A stretch of DNA of 64,000 bases from Alistipes sp. (GCA_017463615.1 JAFTOU010000018.1:1-64000), one strand, 5' to 3'; positions 15,846 to 24,869 are shown, counted from the stretch's first letter. Numbers and translations: made by a program. The notes: a model not told the origin generated them from the letters alone.

Positions 15846-17587
15846 TACAGGTTGAGTTCGGCTTTAATAGCCTCCATCTTAGCATCCAACGCCGCCTGCA
15901 CCTCGTCAAACTTATCTACGGATGGGAGGTCTGCTTTAACGCCGAAGTAGAACTTGATCTTTGGCTCGGTACCTGAAGGACGAACAGAGACCTTAGTGCC
16001 GTCAGCGGTAACCCACTGGAGCACATTGCTCTTATCCTCAATACCCTCAATTGGAGACTTAACGCCAGAGACGGTATCAAGCACCTCAAGGGTCTTATAG
16101 TCGTATACCTGAACTACTGGAGAGCCGAGGATTGACTTTGGAGGGTTCTCGCGGAAGTTGACCATCATATTCTGAATCTGCTCTGCGCCGTCCTTGCCCT
16201 TACGAACAACATTCACAAGGCTCTCGCGGTAGAAGCCGAACTGAACATAGAGGTTCTGAAGCCACTCGTAGAGTGTCATACCCTTTGTATCGCGGCACCA
16301 AGCAGCAGCCTCTGCAGCCAGTGTACAAGCAGATACACCATCCTTATCGCGTACATACGCGCCTGGGAGGTAACCGAAAGACTCCTCGCCACCACCGATA
16401 TAGGAGTGCTTACCCTCCTGCTCGCGGATAATCTTTGCGATATACTTAAAGCCGGTGAGGCAGTTGTAGCACTTCACGCCATAGTGTGCAGCCACAGCAT
16501 CAGGCATCATAGAGGTTACGATGGTCTTTACAACATAGTCACCCTCCTTAATCTGACCGAGCTCTGCCCAGCGAGTGAGCTGGTAGCACATGATAAGCAC
16601 CAGAGTCTGGTTACCATTGAGCAGCACATAGTCGCCCGCACCTGTACGCAGAGCCACGCCGAGGCGGTCTGAGTCTGGGTCGGTAGCAAGCACGAGGTCT
16701 GCATTCTCAGCCTGTGCAAGATCGATAGCCATCTGCATAGTCTTGCGCTCCTCTGGGTTCGGAGAGGCTACAGTAGGGAAGTTACCATCCAGAACACACT
16801 GCTCCTTTACGGTGATAACATTCTTGAAGCCATAGTTTGCCAGCGATGCAGGAACAAGGTTTACACCAGCACCGTGAAGTGGGGTGTAGACAATCTTCAT
16901 ATCGGCATTGTTTGCCACGCACTCAGGAGAGAGCGACAGCGCCTTGATAGCTGCGAGGTAGAGCTTATCAAACTCCTCGCCCAAAATCTCAATGTTTGCA
17001 GGATTGCCACCAGTAAGCACCTGGCTAACCTCGGTAATCTTCTCAACCTCCTTAATAATATTAACATCGTGTGGAGAGGTCACCTGCGAACCATCAGACC
17101 AGTAAGCCTTGTAGCCGTTGTACTCCTTCGGATTGTGAGAAGCGGTAACCATAACACCACTCTGACAGCCGAGCTCGCGAATAGCGAAGCTGAGCTCCGG
17201 AGTAGGGCGGAGAGCATCAAAGAGGTATACCTTGAAGTCGTTTGCAGCAAAGATATCGGCAACACGCTCGGCAAATACGCGAGAATTGTTGCGCGAATCG
17301 TGTGCAATAGCAACCTTAATCTGCTCACCTGGGAAGTTGATTTTCAGATAGTTAGCAAGACCCTGAGTTGCAAAGCCTACGGTGTAGTTATTCATACGGT
17401 TTGTACCCACGCCCATAATGCCGCGCAGACCACCTGTACCGAACTCCAAATCCTTGTAGAAACTCTCAACCAACTCGTTGTGGTCATTCTCCATAAGATG
17501 ACGCACCTGCGCCTTGGTAGCCTCGTCGTAATCGCCATCCAACCACGACTGAGCCTTTGACTGTACTAATTGCTCTAAATTACTCAT
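15845..17587 (-). CDS. pgm: Phosphoglucomutase / phosphomannomutase (alpha-D-phosphohexomutase)
   Basis: 580 residues, the long PgcA-type phosphohexomutase that interconverts glucose 1- and 6-phosphate. The active-site Ser lies in MVTASHNPKEYNGYKAYW (near residue 140). The metal loop is ATDPDSDRLGV (near 305). The sugar-recognition loop GGGEESFGY lies near 400, and the phosphate-binding SVRPSGTEPKIKFYF near the end. It is cytoplasmic and feeds glycogen, exopolysaccharide or galactose metabolism. A minus-strand TATATTTG -7 box is at 17678-17685. Confidence 0.94.
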   Translation of the reverse strand: MSNLEQLVQSKAQSWLDGDYDEATKAQVRHLMENDHNELVESFYKDLEFGTGGLRGIMGVGTNRMNNYTVGFATQGLANYLKINFPGEQIKVAIAHDSRNNSRVFAERVADIFAANDFKVYLFDALRPTPELSFAIRELGCQSGVMVTASHNPKEYNGYKAYWSDGSQVTSPHDVNIIKEVEKITEVSQVLTGGNPANIEILGEEFDKLYLAAIKALSLSPECVANNADMKIVYTPLHGAGVNLVPASLANYGFKNVITVKEQCVLDGNFPTVASPNPEERKTMQMAIDLAQAENADLVLATDPDSDRLGVALRTGAGDYVLLNGNQTLVLIMCYQLTRWAELGQIKEGDYVVKTIVTSMMPDAVAAHYGVKCYNCLTGFKYIAKIIREQEGKHSYIGGGEESFGYLPGAYVRDKDGVSACTLAAEAAAWCRDTKGMTLYEWLQNLYVQFGFYRESLVNVVRKGKDGAEQIQNMMVNFRENPPKSILGSPVVQVYDYKTLEVLDTVSGVKSPIEGIEDKSNVLQWVTADGTKVSVRPSGTEPKIKFYFGVKADLPSVDKFDEVQAALDAKMEAIKAELNL

Positions 17588-17901
17588 TTTAGATTATTAT
17601 TATAGTTTTTAATATTAGGTTTCCGTATAGGTTTTTCTTATAACAAAATCATTCGCGGTACTTAATTTCCCATAATGCAAATATAGTAATTTTTTTTCTA
17701 TTATTCATTATCAGCGAGTTAAATTTTACATCAAATTTTCGCGTTGCTTTCCTATAAAATAAAAAATCAAATAAACAATAGGGTAGAGGTTTTTTTTAAT
17801 ATAAATTTATTCACAACTTTGCAATGTCAAAACGAAGCTCTGTTAGAAATAGCCCGTCCGACACACTTACCTTAACTTATAAACAACTGATAATCAACAA
17901 T
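17588..17901. other. Divergent intergenic region between pgm and dnaA
   Basis: 314 bp of AT-rich sequence. It holds the pgm -7 box (17678-17685, minus), one exact TTATNCACA DnaA box (TTATTCACA, 17807-17815), and a CAACTTTG box (17812-17819), probably part of the dnaA promoter. Only one DnaA box was found, so it is better read as a possible autoregulation site than as an origin. Confidence 0.5.
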
Positions 17902-19314
17902 ATGCTCACAACTTCTGTTGCATACAAAGACGCTTGGCAAAACTGTCTAAGCCAAATACAGGCGCAGACCTCCGCCGAGGAGTTTGCCAAATGGTTTCTC
18001 CCCATCGTACCGCTTGAGTTCGATGGCTCAAAGCTGCGTCTTCGTGTACCGAGCAAATCATTCGTTGATCAGATAGAGGAGCGCTACATCAATGTACTCC
18101 GTCCACTGATTGCCGAGACCTTCGGTTGTCAGACTCGTCTCTGCTATGCCGTGCCTCGTAGCGAGCAGCAGAGCATTCAGTCGGCTACAAATTCTGCACA
18201 GAGTGTACCAACACGCATAGATCCTGCAAATATACAAAATCCTGGCTTAATTATCCCAGGTTTGGTACAGAAATCTACTCCGCGCTTTGATCCGCAGTTG
18301 AACCACAACTACACCTTTGAGACATTTATTGAGGGTGAGTGCAACCGTCTTGTTCGCTCGGCATCTATGGCAGTGGCGGTAAATCCGGGTAGCAGCACCC
18401 CATTCAACCCATTATATATATATGGTGATTCGGGACTGGGCAAGACCCATGTTGCGCAGGCTATCGGAAACGAGATTAGTATGCGTCATCCAGAGCTGCA
18501 GGTACTCTATGTGGCGATGAGTAAGTTCCAGTCTCAGTTCCAGGCGGCGACTATTGAGAAGAACATTCCTAACTTCATCCACTTCTATCAGGGTGTAGAT
18601 GTACTTATTCTGGACGATATCCAGGAGCTTTCGGGCAAGCCTGGCACACAGAATGCCTTTTTCAACATCTTCAACCACCTGCAGATGTCGGGCAAGCAGC
18701 TGGTACTTATCTCCGATAAGCCACCTGTAGAGTTGAAGGATATTGAGGAGCGACTGCTCACCCGCTTCAAGTGGGGTCTGTCGGCACAGATTCACATTCC
18801 AGACTACCAGACCAAGATTAAGATTATCAAGGCCAAGGCAGCTCGTTTAGGTGCGGAGATTCCTACCGATGTAATCAACTACCTTGCCGACAATATCTCG
18901 GCAAACATCCGCGAGATTGAGGGTGCGATATCTTCGCTTGTTGCCAACACCTCGTTTATGGGCAAGAAGATTACAATCTCGCTGGCAAAGGAGATTCTGA
19001 AGGGTTATATCTCACTCTACCAGAAGGAGATAACCATTGAGCATATCATCGACACCATCTGCGAGCAGATGAATGTAGACAAGGAGCGACTGCTCTCGTC
19101 AGAGAGAACACGCGAGGTGGCTATAGCGCGTCAGATTGCAATGTATCTTGCAAAGCAGCTGACCAAGATTCCACTCACAGCCATAGGACTTGCAATGGGC
19201 GGACGAAACCACGCAACGGTGCTTCACTCCTGCAAGACAATTACAAACCTTATGGAGACCGACCAGTCGTTCAAGCTACAGGTTGAGGATCTTGAGAAAA
19301 TCGTATCGGCATAG
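17902..19314 (+). CDS. dnaA: Chromosomal replication initiator protein DnaA
   Basis: 470 residues. The start at 17902 gives MLTTSVAYKDAWQNCLSQIQ, which fits domain I; an in-frame ATG at 17824 lies too close to the presumed promoter. Domain III shows Walker A YGDSGLGKTHVAQAIG (near residue 180), Walker B LILDDIQEL and the arginine finger in EERLLTRFKWG. Domain IV carries the DnaA-box recognition helix MGGRNHATVLHSCKTI. It binds origin DnaA boxes and opens the duplex. A possible autoregulatory DnaA box is upstream. dnaN and gyrB are not next to it, as is common in Bacteroidetes. Confidence 0.97.
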   Translation: MLTTSVAYKDAWQNCLSQIQAQTSAEEFAKWFLPIVPLEFDGSKLRLRVPSKSFVDQIEERYINVLRPLIAETFGCQTRLCYAVPRSEQQSIQSATNSAQSVPTRIDPANIQNPGLIIPGLVQKSTPRFDPQLNHNYTFETFIEGECNRLVRSASMAVAVNPGSSTPFNPLYIYGDSGLGKTHVAQAIGNEISMRHPELQVLYVAMSKFQSQFQAATIEKNIPNFIHFYQGVDVLILDDIQELSGKPGTQNAFFNIFNHLQMSGKQLVLISDKPPVELKDIEERLLTRFKWGLSAQIHIPDYQTKIKIIKAKAARLGAEIPTDVINYLADNISANIREIEGAISSLVANTSFMGKKITISLAKEILKGYISLYQKEITIEHIIDTICEQMNVDKERLLSSERTREVAIARQIAMYLAKQLTKIPLTAIGLAMGGRNHATVLHSCKTITNLMETDQSFKLQVEDLEKIVSA

Positions 19315-19331
19315 AAATATGCCGATTTTTT
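19305..19331 (+). terminator. Rho-independent terminator overlapping the dnaA stop codon
   Basis: A perfect 9-bp stem ATCGGCATA / TATGCCGAT with loop GAAA and a T-rich tail. The stop codon TAG sits in the stem-loop. Confidence 0.85.
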
Positions 19332-19386
19332 ATTCCCCAAAAGGCTAAGTGGGTAAAAATTAAACAGTTTTTACTATCTTTGTCCT

Positions 19387-20286
19387 ATGGACCAGCCAAA
19401 AGTTGAACGATTACTGCGTCTGATGAAGATGCTTACCGCCAATGTGGACTACTCGGTAGATGATATCGCCGAGCGTCTTGATATGTCGCGCCGCACGGTA
19501 TATCGCTACATTGACACCTTCCGCGATGCGGGCTTTGTTATCAAGAAGAGAGGTGGTTGCATCCGTCTGGACAAGGAGTCGCCGCACTTCAAGGATATCT
19601 CGCAGCTGATACACTTTACCGAGGAGGAGGCTGTAATTCTGCGCCGCGCGATTGAGAGCATTGACGACACAAACCTACTCAAGCAGAATCTCAAGCGCAA
19701 GCTCTACTCCGTATACGACAGCGGAACGCTTGCCGATACCATCGTGAAGGGTCGCAACTCCAGCAATGTGCACTCGCTCATTGAGGCTATGGAGCAGCGT
19801 ATGCAGGTTGTTCTACACAACTACCAGTCCTCCAACTCTATCCGCGACCGTAGGGTAGAGCCATTTGCATTTACCACAAACTATGTAAATGTTTGGTGCT
19901 ACGACACTGAGGACAACCGCTGCAAAATCTTCAAAACCACCCGCATTGGCTCGGTAGAGGTGACCACCGAGCAGTGGCAACACGGCGAGCAGCACAAGGA
20001 GGGATTTATTGACATCTTCCGAATGATTGAGCGCGCCGACACCCCGCTGACAGATATAAAATTGCGTCTCGGACGACTCTCCTACAACCTTATCCTGGAG
20101 GAGTACCCACTCTCCGAGAAGTACATCACCCAGCAGGACGAGGGCCACTGGATGCTTGAAACCAAGGTCGCAAACCTACAAGGCGTGGGGCGTTTTGTAA
20201 TCGGATTATTGGACGATATAGACATCAGCCAATCACCTGAACTAAAAGAGTATATATCCACCTATCTAAATCAATACTTCAAATGA
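19387..20286 (+). CDS. HTH/WYL-domain transcriptional regulator
   Basis: 299 residues. The N-terminal winged helix (VDDIAERLDMSRRTVYRYID, residues 24-43) is of the HTH_11 type. The middle and C-terminal parts resemble a WYL ligand-sensing domain: RRVEPFAFTTNYVNVWCYD corresponds to the WYL core, with W-Y replaced by V-W-C-Y, followed by a WCX-like tail. It probably responds to nucleic-acid or nucleotide-type ligands, as WYL proteins do. It overlaps the CotH-like gene by 4 bp (ATGA), so it may control that gene. A TATCTTTG -7 box (19375-19382) lies immediately before the start. Confidence 0.8.
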   Translation: MDQPKVERLLRLMKMLTANVDYSVDDIAERLDMSRRTVYRYIDTFRDAGFVIKKRGGCIRLDKESPHFKDISQLIHFTEEEAVILRRAIESIDDTNLLKQNLKRKLYSVYDSGTLADTIVKGRNSSNVHSLIEAMEQRMQVVLHNYQSSNSIRDRRVEPFAFTTNYVNVWCYDTEDNRCKIFKTTRIGSVEVTTEQWQHGEQHKEGFIDIFRMIERADTPLTDIKLRLGRLSYNLILEEYPLSEKYITQQDEGHWMLETKVANLQGVGRFVIGLLDDIDISQSPELKEYISTYLNQYFK

Positions 20287-21773
20287 AACTAAGAGCATTA
20301 CTACCGCTTCTTTTACTATTTTTTGTCTCTTGTACAGACAGCAATACCGACCGCGCCGACAACAGTGGTAGCGGCAACCAGGAGCAGCCTGGCGGAGGCG
20401 ATAATAGCGGCGAGAACAACGAGAATAACAACAACGGCGGAGGCAGTCAGACCCCAGTAGAGTGGGGCGACGAGCGCAGCTATGTCTTTGATATGGCATC
20501 TGTGCCGGAGATTCGTATGACCCTCTCCCTTGAGGAGTGGAATCGTATGCTTGCCGAGTATGACAAGGACAGCAACACCAAGGAGTACTTCCACTGCGAT
20601 GTAGAGATAAAGCTCAAGGGCGAGAACTACACCATAGCCGATGCAGGTGTGCGCCTGAAGGGTAACACCTCGCGTCGTCGTCCAGAGAGTGGCAATGGCG
20701 AGCATGTGAAGGACAACGCCGACTGGCAGCACTGCCACTTCCAGTTCAACTTCCGCAAGTACAACAAGGACGAGGAGCACACCCTGCGTGGCGTGCGCAA
20801 GATGTACCTCAAGTGGTTCAAAGACGATGCCGCCTACTGCCGCGAGATATTCTGCTACGACCTCTTCCGTCGCTTTGGTGTCTGGACAGCGATAGAGAAC
20901 TGCTACTGCCGTCTCTGGGTGCATGTAGAGGGCGACAAGGAACCTGCATACTACGGCGTCTACGAGATGAACGAGACCATTGACGACACATTCCTCAAGA
21001 TGCGCAAGGATAAGTTCGGCAACCACAAGGGTAACCTCTGGAAGTGCAACTATGGCGCATCGCTCAACTACGACCGCGACAAGGACACCAGCATAGGGGA
21101 GAGCGACGGTAGTTACGACCCAGTTTACGAGGTTGAGGAGATAAATAGCGACCTTAGCGCAGCGAAGGCTCAGCTGCTCCACTTTATGAAGCAGTTGCGC
21201 GACCTGAAAGGTCAGCAGCTGCACGACTGGTTAGCAGAAGCAATTGACATAGAGCTACTTATGCGCACATACGCCGTAAATGTTGCCGTAGGTATGTGGG
21301 ACGACTACTGGAACAACACAAACAACTTCTACATCTACTTCAACTCAACCGACACGGAGAAGTACAAGTTCTACCTTATCCCGTATGACTACGACAACAC
21401 CCTCGGCACAAGTCACAACTGCGGCGTGCAGAGCGACTCGGGCAGACACGACCCATTGAATTGGGGTAATAGCGACACCTCTCCGCTTATCTCAAAGATT
21501 CTGCAGTTTGATGACTACCGCAAGATATATGTAGATACCCTAAATGAGCTATGCAGCCCATCAGGCGAGTTCTACTACACCACCGCCATCGCCCGCATAA
21601 AGAGCTGGCACGCAATGATTAACAGCTTTGTAGATAACGATACCGAGGAGGATACGCAGATTAAGGACCGACCTGCAAGCTGGGGTAACCACCACGAGTA
21701 CCGCCTCTGGGAGAGCACCGACAGCGGTACCAACTTCTTCCGCGTCAAGGCCGCCTCAATACCGACAAAGTAG
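20283..21773 (+). CDS. CotH-kinase-family lipoprotein
   Basis: 496 residues. A lipoprotein signal (LRALLPLLLLFFVSC) is followed by a low-complexity Asn/Gly/Glu linker (about residues 20-58), typical of surface-exposed Bacteroidetes lipoproteins. The CotH-like domain shows VRLKGNTSRRR (near 120), the basic pocket segment, and the metal motif LIPYDYDNTLG (near 365). CotH proteins are atypical protein kinases; in Bacteroidetes the substrate is unknown. The start overlaps the stop of the WYL regulator, so they form an operon. A strong terminator follows. Confidence 0.85.
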   Translation: MKLRALLPLLLLFFVSCTDSNTDRADNSGSGNQEQPGGGDNSGENNENNNNGGGSQTPVEWGDERSYVFDMASVPEIRMTLSLEEWNRMLAEYDKDSNTKEYFHCDVEIKLKGENYTIADAGVRLKGNTSRRRPESGNGEHVKDNADWQHCHFQFNFRKYNKDEEHTLRGVRKMYLKWFKDDAAYCREIFCYDLFRRFGVWTAIENCYCRLWVHVEGDKEPAYYGVYEMNETIDDTFLKMRKDKFGNHKGNLWKCNYGASLNYDRDKDTSIGESDGSYDPVYEVEEINSDLSAAKAQLLHFMKQLRDLKGQQLHDWLAEAIDIELLMRTYAVNVAVGMWDDYWNNTNNFYIYFNSTDTEKYKFYLIPYDYDNTLGTSHNCGVQSDSGRHDPLNWGNSDTSPLISKILQFDDYRKIYVDTLNELCSPSGEFYYTTAIARIKSWHAMINSFVDNDTEEDTQIKDRPASWGNHHEYRLWESTDSGTNFFRVKAASIPTK

Positions 21774-21777
21774 AATA

Positions 21778-21808
21778 AATAGTCGCAGATTTGCGACTAT
21801 TTTTTTTG
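21778..21808 (+). terminator. Rho-independent terminator after the CotH-like gene
   Basis: An 11-bp stem AAATAGTCGCA / TGCGACTATTT with loop GATT and a T-run. It separates the WYL-CotH operon from the rSAM cluster. Confidence 0.85.
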
Positions 21809-21857
21809 CATTGCAACACCCTATATTCAATATTTTTTCACTTTTCTTGATGTAAAG

Positions 21858-21889
21858 TTTGTTTTACACAAAACTTTTAACTACCTTTG
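21858..21889 (+). promoter_or_regulatory. Promoter of the rSAM/lipoprotein operon
   Basis: -33 TTTG (21858-21861), a 20-bp spacer, and -7 TACCTTTG (21882-21889). The roughly 75-nt leader contains a run of nine G bases (21908-21916). Confidence 0.8.
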
Positions 21890-21970
21890 TATCAGATTCC
21901 TCCGCAAGGGGGGGGGTAATTTTGATGTTTAATCTATTCGGCATTGCCGAATGCAAAAAACCTCGTTATT

Positions 21971-22360
21971 ATGAAACAATCTATCATTACAAAGCTCAAG
22001 CGAGCAGCGATGTATCTGCTCGGTTTCTCCGCTACGCCTATGCTTACCGCCTGCTATGGTATGCCGTACAGCGAAGATGAGATTGACCCAACTCCATTTG
22101 ACGACATCAGCGGCGTTGTCTATGAGCACGACACCATGAAGCCTATCCCTGGCATCAAGGTAAGCGTGCCAACCTACGACATCAGCACAACGACCGACAG
22201 CGAGGGCAGGTTCTACATTGACCACTTCTTCAGCTCATCAGTAAGGGCTTCGTTTGAGGACATTGACGGTGCAGAGAATGGCGAATTTTACAGCAACGCC
22301 TACATCGTAACAAGCGAAAACCACCACAATCAAAACGCCGTACTGCGCGAGAAGGAGTAA
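21971..22360 (+). CDS. Radical-SAM-associated putative lipoprotein
   Basis: 129 residues. The start at 21971 gives MKQSIITKLKRAAMYLLGFS and a lipobox ending TAC-YGMPY near residue 28. The remainder (ISGVVYEHDTMKPIPGIKVS and TTDSEGRFYID) looks like a carboxypeptidase-regulatory-type beta-sandwich. The C-Y-G-M-P-Y segment after the signal and the adjacent radical SAM gene match the rSAM/lipoprotein pair defined in TIGRFAMs (as I recall, TIGR04134). It is presumably the modified or partner protein of the enzyme encoded next, with which it overlaps by one base. The modification is unknown. Confidence 0.85.
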   Translation: MKQSIITKLKRAAMYLLGFSATPMLTACYGMPYSEDEIDPTPFDDISGVVYEHDTMKPIPGIKVSVPTYDISTTTDSEGRFYIDHFFSSSVRASFEDIDGAENGEFYSNAYIVTSENHHNQNAVLREKE

Positions 22361-23433
22361 TGGGTGTCAAAATTTCACTACGCAAACGCATAGCCTTAGA
22401 GCTATTTCGCTCCATCCGCAAAGATTTGGTGGCAAATCACGACCTGAAAGTTCTCTTTTGGGAGTGTACCCTGCGTTGCAACCTCCAATGTAAGCACTGC
22501 GGTAGTGATTGCCGTGCCATATCGGGCACTGCAGATATGCCAGCCGAGGACTTTCTCCGCGCCGTAGATACCCTTACGTCACACCTTGACCCACATAAAG
22601 TATTGGTTACAATGACTGGCGGAGAGGCGCTGATACGCAAGGATATAGAGCGCATAGGTGTAGAGCTTCGCAAGCGTGGCTACCAGTGGGGTGTAGTGAC
22701 CAACGGAATGGTGCTTGACAAGGCTCGCATGGAGTCGCTCGTGCGTGCAGGAATATGCGCCATAACACTCTCGCTTGACGGCTTTGAGGAGCAGCACAAC
22801 GCCATAAGGCAGAACCCTCGTAGCTTCCAGAACGCCATACGCGCACTGCGCGAGATTATAAGCAGCGGAGTGCGCTACGATGTAGTCACATGCGTAACGC
22901 CCGACAATTTCGCATCGCTCGCCGCCTTCAAGGAGTTTCTTATCTCCGAGGGTTGCAAGGCGTGGCGAATATTCACCGTATTTCCCGTAGGCAGAGCTGC
23001 CGACGACCAGAGCCTGCAACTCTCGCCTGCGCAATACCGCGAGCTGATGGAGTTTATAGCTCAGACCCGCAAGGAGGGCAAGATAACCTGCTCATACGCC
23101 TGCGAGGGCTTCTTGGGCGGCTATGAGGCAGAGGTGCGCGACAACTTCTTCGGCTGCATGGCGGGCATCGGCATAGCCGGCATACGCATAGATGGCGCAA
23201 TATCAGGCTGCACAAGCATCCGCGCCAACTTTGACCAGGGAAATATCTACAAGGACAACCTCTGGGAGGTATGGAACACCCGCTTTGAGCGCTACCGCAA
23301 CCGCGACTGGGCACGAAAGGGTAGATGTGCCACCTGCTCCGCCTGGCGCTACTGCAACGGCAACGGCATGCACCTCTACGACGAGCACGAGTGCCTGATG
23401 CACTGCAACTTAGAAAAATTACTATCCAAATAG
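22360..23433 (+). CDS. Radical SAM enzyme of the rSAM/lipoprotein system
   Basis: 357 residues. The 4Fe-4S cluster motif CTLRCNLQCKHCGSDC (CxxxCxxC) lies near residues 34-41, followed by the GGE-type motif VTMTGGEALIRKD. A Cys-rich C-terminal region (CMAGIGIAGIRIDGAISGCT and CATCSAWRYCNGNG...C...C) matches a SPASM/twitch-type auxiliary cluster domain. It is probably a peptide- or protein-modifying enzyme acting on the preceding lipoprotein before export. The start overlaps the lipoprotein stop (TAATG). The family match (TIGR04133 as I recall) is from memory. Confidence 0.87.
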   Translation: MGVKISLRKRIALELFRSIRKDLVANHDLKVLFWECTLRCNLQCKHCGSDCRAISGTADMPAEDFLRAVDTLTSHLDPHKVLVTMTGGEALIRKDIERIGVELRKRGYQWGVVTNGMVLDKARMESLVRAGICAITLSLDGFEEQHNAIRQNPRSFQNAIRALREIISSGVRYDVVTCVTPDNFASLAAFKEFLISEGCKAWRIFTVFPVGRAADDQSLQLSPAQYRELMEFIAQTRKEGKITCSYACEGFLGGYEAEVRDNFFGCMAGIGIAGIRIDGAISGCTSIRANFDQGNIYKDNLWEVWNTRFERYRNRDWARKGRCATCSAWRYCNGNGMHLYDEHECLMHCNLEKLLSK

Positions 23434-23444
23434 CCTAAGTAAAT

Positions 23445-24311
23445 ATGAACAATCGTTTATTGCAAATTATAGTGGTAGTCGCTACCTCTATCTTGTTCAC
23501 ATCCTGCTTTGAATATCTTCTTGATTGGGAGGTAACACCACAAACAGAAATAGTACAAATACCCCAACAAGGTGGAACATACTATTTTTCAGAGTTTGAG
23601 TACGAGCAAGCTGGCACAACCAGAGCCTACAACCCAGGGGAAATATTTAAATGTTACCGTTATCGCCTGGTTTTGGGCGACAATATAGGAGATAGTTTAC
23701 ACTCTAACCAAACCTATTCGTTAAAGTTTACAGTGCCAGCAAATGAGGGTAATGCAGAGCGCGATGTGGTGCTTGAAATTTCCAAAGCAAAAGAGTTCCA
23801 CCTGTCTGAAGATGGCAAGTATCTTGATGCGAGTGTATGCGACAATGCTAACACATCGGAGGAGCACTGGGAGGAGTGGCAGACAGTCTGGCGAGGTGTG
23901 CAGGCAGGCAAGGACAATGGTGATAATGATGTTTCTTATACAGAGTACACACTTAATACCTGTGAATGGAACTTCTCTTGGGGCTCTGTAAAAGAGGAGG
24001 GTGATATAATCATAGTAAATAGTGATAAGGAGCTGAACAACCTAATTACACATCTTGTGTGCGAGGAGGGTTGTAGCTATCCAAGTGTGGATTTCGCGAA
24101 GTACTCGTTGATTGTAGCGTATGGCGGTTGCAGAAATGGAATCTCCAATATGAGCATAACTGATTTTGCACAAACATCAGCCACAGAACTGGCATTACAC
24201 ATTGCGATAACAACAAATATGACTGACGAAGCACCCGTCTGGACTAAAGCTTTGATAGTAGATAAGCTGAGCGAACAGAGTCGCGTAATATTAGATGTTG
24301 ATATAAAATAA
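23445..24311 (+). CDS. Lipoprotein of the rSAM cluster with PrcB-like C-terminal region
   Basis: 288 residues. The lipoprotein signal is LLQIIVVVATSILFTSCFEY. The central part has BACON-like features (QTEIVQIPQQGGTYYFSEF). The C-terminal part (IIIVNSDKELNNLITHLVCE ... VDFAKYSLIVAYGG ... I.DFA) resembles the PrcB C-terminal domain found in Bacteroidetes lipoproteins; this match is inference. It starts 11 bp after the radical SAM gene and is probably the third gene of that operon, either a second substrate or an accessory surface protein. A terminator follows. Confidence 0.65.
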   Translation: MNNRLLQIIVVVATSILFTSCFEYLLDWEVTPQTEIVQIPQQGGTYYFSEFEYEQAGTTRAYNPGEIFKCYRYRLVLGDNIGDSLHSNQTYSLKFTVPANEGNAERDVVLEISKAKEFHLSEDGKYLDASVCDNANTSEEHWEEWQTVWRGVQAGKDNGDNDVSYTEYTLNTCEWNFSWGSVKEEGDIIIVNSDKELNNLITHLVCEEGCSYPSVDFAKYSLIVAYGGCRNGISNMSITDFAQTSATELALHIAITTNMTDEAPVWTKALIVDKLSEQSRVILDVDIK

Positions 24312-24404
24312 GAAAATACAATAGCACAACAACCATATAGGCACTTTATACACCATTTTTGCTTGTTCATTTTATTTAATACCGTCAATGACAAAACTAA
24401 AATT

Positions 24405-24437
24405 TGTGCAACCGTAAAAAAGTTGCACATTTTTTTT
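24405..24437 (+). terminator. Rho-independent terminator of the rSAM cluster
   Basis: Stem TGTGCAAC / GTTGCACA with a 9-nt loop and eight T bases. Confidence 0.85.
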
Positions 24438-24451
24438 GCATCTATTTTTGC

Positions 24452-24471
24452 TGTGTCACAAGTTGTCACAG
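24452..24471 (+). promoter_or_regulatory. Paired TGTCACA sites upstream of the zinc-ribbon gene
   Basis: Two TGTCACA copies exactly 10 bp apart (24454-24460 and 24464-24470), about 60 bp before the start. The same heptamer is densely repeated at 61064-61180 and 62640-62764. This is a possible operator. Confidence 0.35.
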
Positions 24472-24528
24472 AACCGCAGTTACTTTGCACTCGGAAACAA
24501 GAAGTTTAACGATTAAAACCTTAAAACT

Positions 24529-24738
24529 ATGGGAGTAAGTTACAACATTAAGTGCAAGCACTGTGGTACAGCATTTTTACACATTGCAGATGATGATTTT
24601 GGCGTTATTCGCGCCTGTGTTGGCTGCGAGTGCAGCGTAGAGACCGAGGCTCCAATCTTCTGTCCGAGCTGCCACACAAGACTCAATCGCACACCCGAGG
24701 AGCTGGAGCAGCATATTGAGTCGGTAATGACTTGGTAA
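24529..24738 (+). CDS. Small zinc-ribbon protein
   Basis: 69 residues with three Cys pairs, CKHC (residues 9-12), CVGCEC (near 31-36) and CPSC (near 45-48). These should bind one or two zinc ions. The middle (HIADDDFGVIRACVGCE) and the tail (TPEELEQHIESVMTW) are unremarkable. No function was recognised. The gene stands alone between a terminator and the recA leader. Confidence 0.65.
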   Translation: MGVSYNIKCKHCGTAFLHIADDDFGVIRACVGCECSVETEAPIFCPSCHTRLNRTPEELEQHIESVMTW

Positions 24739-24762
24739 ATTGAAAAAAAAATCTTAACTTTG
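24732..24762 (+). promoter_or_regulatory. Candidate promoter upstream of recA
   Basis: -33 TTG (24732-24734), a 20-bp spacer, and -7 TAACTTTG (24755-24762). It would transcribe a short ORF (24771-24842) and the hairpin element before recA, giving a leader of roughly 290 nt. Confidence 0.55.
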
Positions 24763-24770
24763 AGTGCAAA

Positions 24771-24842
24771 ATGTTGTTTACAATATTTTTCAGCTGTCTG
24801 CTGTTATTTTCAATAGCTGGACAGGTATTTGAAATTGACTAA
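24771..24842 (+). CDS. Possible 23-residue hydrophobic leader peptide upstream of recA
   Basis: ATG nine bases after the -7 box, giving a peptide that begins MLFTIFFSCLLLFSIAGQVF. It would be nearly leaderless. It could be a membrane peptide or a leader ORF, but at this length it may be chance. Confidence 0.25.
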   Translation: MLFTIFFSCLLLFSIAGQVFEID

Positions 24843-24869
24843 AAGGAACAAAAAAAGAATGAACATTAG

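Noticed and set aside
17824-17901. Upstream in-frame start for dnaA adding 26 residues
   Set aside because: It would lie only 5 bases after a CAACTTTG box, the added residues are unlike DnaA domain I, and MLTTSVAYKDAW at 17902 is a natural start.
17588-17901. Replication origin next to dnaA
   Set aside because: Only one DnaA box and no cluster or unwinding-element repeats were found, so there is no support beyond proximity to dnaA.
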